A stretch of DNA of 64,000 nt from Margaritifera margaritifera (lineage: Eukaryota > Mollusca > Bivalvia > Unionida > Margaritiferidae). Position 1 is the first letter of the stretch. Each line of letters starts with the position of its first letter. Made by a program: the position numbers and the translations under genes. Location of the stretch: assembly GCA_029931535.1 (NCBI GenBank), contig JAQPZY010000761.1:186001-250000 (forward strand), given 5' to 3'. Under the pieces are notes generated by a model. That model saw only the letters and a list, made by a program, of their open reading frames with translations. It did not search any database and was not told the origin of the DNA. Below are positions 60,900 to 64,000 of this stretch, one piece after another.

Positions 60900-61950
60900 C
60901 CACAATAATGAAGATCAGTCTATAGCCAAAAAGAAGTTACTGACTCTTCTGCAGATAATGCAAGTAAAATGATTGGTCAACATGCATATTTTTTGAAGAT
61001 GACCATAATATGTATAAAGTTTCACTGCAATCCACTGAAAACTTCCAAACTAGCTGCATTCACAAAATTCTGTCATACATGTATATTGCATCCAGCTGTA
61101 AGTCGAAAAGGGCAATTACTCTTACAAAAATCATGAGAGCACATAGATTTGTCAACATGTGCATCATTAGATGATGTACCAAGTTTCACAGTGATCCATG
61201 AAAAACTGGTTGGGTTCACAGGATTCTGACATACATTTCATTCAGCTGCAGAATAAAAAGGGCAAAGACACAAACAACAAATGCAAAAGCACAGTAATTT
61301 TGTTGATATGCTCATCTTCAAACAATGACCATAACATGAACAAAGTTTCATGGCAATTATTTGACAACCACGAGAATAGTTGTGTTTGCAAGATTCTGTC
61401 ATACACTAAATCCAGCTAAAGTCAAAAGAAGCAATAAACCTAAAACAAATCGACTGAGCACAGTTATTTGCTGATATGCACATCTTCAGATAATGTCATT
61501 AACACTTCCCAAGTTTTGTGATGATCAACTGGAACCTGTGAGAATAGTCTCGTTCAGAAGATTCGGTCATACACTACATGTACATCCAGCTGCAAGACAA
61601 AACAGGCAATACCTCTAACAAACTTTATGGAAGCGAAGTGATTTATCAAAATGTATATCTTCAGCTGACTACCAAAACATACACAAAGTTTCATGGTAAT
61701 CCACTAAAAACTGAGAGACTTGATGCATTCACAAAATTCTGTACGACATTGCATTCAGATGCAAATCAAAAAGGGCAATAACTCTTATAAAATCAGCATG
61801 AAAAATGTGATTTGTGGATATGCCCATCTTCATGTAATGACTATAATATTTACCAAGTTTTATTGCAATCCATCAAAACCAGCAGGACTAATTGCATTTA
61901 CAAGTGGTGTGAGGATGGAAGCACAGACAGACAGATGGAGGAGACAGCAG
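60900..61950 (+). repeat. About 165-bp diverged repeat array (family 7)
   Basis: Six units marked by CAAAGTTTCATGGCAATCCA-like phrases at about 61,017, 61,180, 61,341, 61,509, 61,685 and 61,854, each followed by a CATTCACAAAATTCTGTCAT-type phrase and an AAAAAGGGCAATAACTC-type phrase. Confidence 0.75.
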
Positions 61951-62505
61951 TATTAAAAAAATAACTACAGAACCTTTAATGGTTCATCATTGCAAATCCC
62001 TAACCCCATATTCATCCCCATCCCTGACATTGACCCGGGGGTCATAATGCAAAATCCATCAAATATATGATTCATCATCCTGATATGATTGCAGACACAA
62101 AGTTTGGTTACAAAATATCTGAAAATGTCATCGTAATTATAATTTTGTATATTTTACCTTTCACACCCTCCCAGGCATCCCTGAGGCAGGAGGCAATGAC
62201 GACACCCCTCTTGCAGATGGTTCAATTCCACCCAATGGTTTAAGAGATGCAGTAACAGTCAGATGGATTGACAGATTGGATGAAAAGATGGAAGGAGGAT
62301 ATTACAATATCCCCACTGCTTTCAAACAAGCATGAGGATGAGAAATAATGCCTTTGAACAAATAGTTCTCAAAGGAAGAGGTGCCCATGTAAGATTGGGT
62401 AGACATGCCCACCAGGCATAGGCAAACTATCCTGATTTTTAGACCACTGCAGAGGATAACCATAAGATTTTTCAAACCAAATATACAGGTAATAAAATAA
62501 CAAAC

Positions 62506-62592
62506 CTGGACAACAGATCCATATTTAACCTCTTTCCCCAACTCTTTCTTATTCTCTGCTGCATTCTGCTTCTTTTCCAGCTCTGCTGCATG
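62506..62592 (-). CDS. ITPR: ITPR exon A (suppressor domain)
   Basis: An 87-base exon of 29 codons, phase 0 at both ends. The acceptor is TTATGTTTCAG and the donor is CAG|GTTTGT. The protein starts HAAELEKKQN and ends KYGSVVQ, matching the vertebrate segment HAADLEKKQN...IQYGNVIQ, about residues 94-122. It belongs to the N-terminal suppressor domain, which lowers IP3 affinity and couples ligand binding to the channel. The preceding exon, expected to carry the RYSAQKQFW-like segment, was not found up to position 64,000. Confidence 0.95.
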
Positions 62593-62660
62593 CTGAAACA
62601 TAAGAAATACAAACCCATGTCAATTATTTCGATTGGTGGATTTTCTATTGAGTCTAAGAA

Positions 62661-62768
62661 GTGAAGCTAGACATGTAGATGACCGTACTCATGTACAATA
62701 AAACCTGTCCTAGCAGGTGAAGCTAGACAACTAAATGACTGTACCCATGTACAATAAAAACCTGCCTT
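62661..62768. repeat. 56-bp tandem duplication
   Basis: GTGAAGCTAGAC...CATGTACAATAAAACCTG occurs at 62,661 and 62,717. Confidence 0.88.
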
Positions 62769-63792
62769 ACATGTAGCTAACACCTCCATAAAAAGGACAC
62801 TTGAGAACATTGAGAACATCATTTATAAAACCTTTTCTTAATTTGATTTGAATATTCAAATTCTACATAAATAACACCTATCCCACAAAGGAAAATTTTT
62901 GTAGTGCCCTGAGTGTCATTTATAGACAAGTTATATAGACAAGTCCTTTATATACTGGTTTTACTGTTCTCATTGACATTAGATGGGTTGTCGATTTTTT
63001 CAACAAGGTTACCTAAAAAGATTCAAACTGACAAAACTGAACCATTCCCAAGCTACTATGAAGCCTGGGGACAAAAAATGAAACTTTAATTGTAGATGCA
63101 ACTACACCAGCTCTGTGCTATGGTGCAATGGTGTGCAATGGTGACTGATAATGCTTTAATAAATTGCATATTTTGTCTGTAATTTTTCATATACTTTTAT
63201 GAATTATTTTTTGTCTAAAACTTAAAGGTAAAGTCAAATTAATTAAATCTGTTATCTTATTCTTCATTACAAATATTTGCAACATGTGATTGAAAACTAC
63301 AAAGTTATCTGTATGAAAAGTTAAAAAACAAATAATTATGCTTTTTATGAATTTTTGATAACAGTACATGTATTAAAAAATGTGAAGGGTATGAAAGAGT
63401 AATGGCAATACAGCTTTTTATATTTAGTTTTCAAGGAAATTTACCCATTTCTGTTTACATGTTAATTTAAACTTGATGTCTGGGTAAATCTAAACCAGTA
63501 AAAACCAATATGATACAAAAGGGTCACCAACCTACATTTAGTTTTGTGCTCCCAGTACTAGATGGCACTGACTTAATTAGAATTATATTTGTAAAACACA
63601 TATTCCCACGCTTCCCCATTTTTATCCCAGAAGCTTGAAGCTAGATAGTATTTACATTTTTTTACAGATTGTAACTTGTATATAATAAAGGCAAGAACAG
63701 TCAGTCACCATCTTTGTTTCCCTTTGGTACAGTCTGATAATTCTCCCATACAGAGTACTGTTTCCACATTTTTTTATAATTCATCATCTCAC

Positions 63793-63945
63793 ACAGGAGA
63801 ATGGGAAATGAAAACTTATATCTGTATGGGATTCCCCTCATCTGATTAGTCTATTTTCAGTTACTAACTGCAGGTACACTTTTAGACCAATCAGAGGAAG
63901 GGAATCCCATGCCGATGTCAACTTCCATTCCTCATTCTCTTGTAC
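63793..63945. repeat. Long inverted repeat (MITE-like)
   Basis: Arms of about 62 bases (63,793-63,855 and 63,883-63,945) with imperfect complementarity; GGGATTCCCCTCATCTGATT pairs with AATCAGAGGAAGGGAATCCC. The centre is about 27 bases. No clear target duplication. Confidence 0.6.
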
Positions 63946-64000
63946 AAGACAATGCATTGTTTTCATGGTGGCATTTGCCAATAAAAGCCAATGAATTTCT

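Larger units (their letters stand above)
40000..62505 (-). other. ITPR intron A-B (22.5 kb)
   Basis: It carries several tandem arrays (40.7, 43.8, 44.3, 47.8, 51.4, 52.4, 54.6, 56.8, 57.2, 58.5 and 60.9 kb), (TA)n tracts, SINE-like sequences, one double-hairpin MITE, one TA-flanked MITE at 49.6 kb and a promoter-like block on the plus strand near 53.7 kb. Stretches 41.2-43.7, 48.5-49.5, 49.9-51.3 and 57.5-58.4 kb show nothing I can name. Confidence 0.85.
969..62592 (-). other. ITPR: ITPR gene, seven internal coding exons of an IP3 receptor
   Basis: Partial gene for the inositol 1,4,5-trisphosphate receptor, the IP3-gated calcium release channel of the endoplasmic reticulum. Seven exons (87, 159, 99, 84, 147, 96 and 161 bases) join in transcript order 62.5, 39.9, 14.1, 10.6, 9.3, 7.1, 1.0 kb without a stop. 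Six are exact multiples of three with phase-0 borders; the last ends in phase 2. Against my recollection of the mammalian type 1 receptor, the protein runs from about residue 94 to 384: the suppressor domain and the first part of the IP3-binding core, both beta-trefoil/MIR folds. The channel pore and the alpha-helical half of the ligand site lie to the left, outside the window. Introns are about 22.5, 25.7, 3.4, 1.2, 2.1 and 5.9 kb. The intact frame and splice sites argue for a living gene. Whether it is the canonical receptor or a lophotrochozoan paralogue cannot be settled here. Confidence 0.95.
62593..64000. other. ITPR intron upstream of exon A
   Basis: It contains a 56-base tandem duplication (62,661-62,768) and a long inverted repeat (about 63,793-63,945). 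No upstream ITPR exon is recognised. Confidence 0.7.

Noticed and set aside
1..64000. Bacterial or viral origin, operons, Shine-Dalgarno sites
   Set aside because: Coding is confined to short spliced exons with GT/AG borders, and the DNA between them is AT-rich repeats.

Overview
This window looks like intronic DNA from an AT-rich, repeat-laden metazoan genome. A bivalve-like mollusc or another marine lophotrochozoan is most likely. That guess rests on long introns, abundant TACATGTA motifs, many degenerate 140-180 bp tandem families and DIRS-type retrotransposons. It is an inference, because no rRNA or mitochondrial marker is present.

Only one host gene is supported: an inositol 1,4,5-trisphosphate receptor (ITPR) on the minus strand. 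Seven coding exons, read from right to left at 62.5, 39.9, 14.1, 10.6, 9.3, 7.1 and 1.0 kb, join in one frame. They give 277 codons plus two bases, with consensus GT/AG borders. They correspond to about residues 94-384 of the mammalian type 1 receptor: most of the N-terminal suppressor domain and the start of the IP3-binding beta-trefoil. The first and last exons of the gene lie outside the window. The coding part is about 833 bases of 64 kb. The notable protein-level feature is RTTAR where the IP3-binding loop is normally RTTGR.

The rest is introns and repeats. The 25.7 kb intron between the 39.9 and 14.1 kb exons holds two defective DIRS-like tyrosine-recombinase retrotransposons (about 15.0-20.7 and 33.8-39.7 kb), both in the gene's orientation. 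They share several inactivating changes but carry different internal deletions. The first sits inside a larger TA-flanked inverted-repeat segment (14.67-22.86 kb) that splits a tandem array. The same intron holds a decayed Jockey/CR1-like LINE (23.5-26.6 kb) with two MITEs nested in it, and a hAT-type MITE with a perfect 8-bp target duplication.

A four-copy family of about 217-bp elements, built of two stem-loops that are inverted copies of each other, is scattered across three introns. The 22.5 kb intron upstream (40.0-62.5 kb) carries minisatellites with 31, 32 and 62 bp periods, (TA)n tracts, tRNA-derived SINEs, a promoter-like block on the plus strand and long arrays of 150-180 bp repeats. 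Next to the 7.1 kb exon are decayed tandem copies of that exon.

No CRISPR array, functional RNA gene or second protein-coding host gene is supported.
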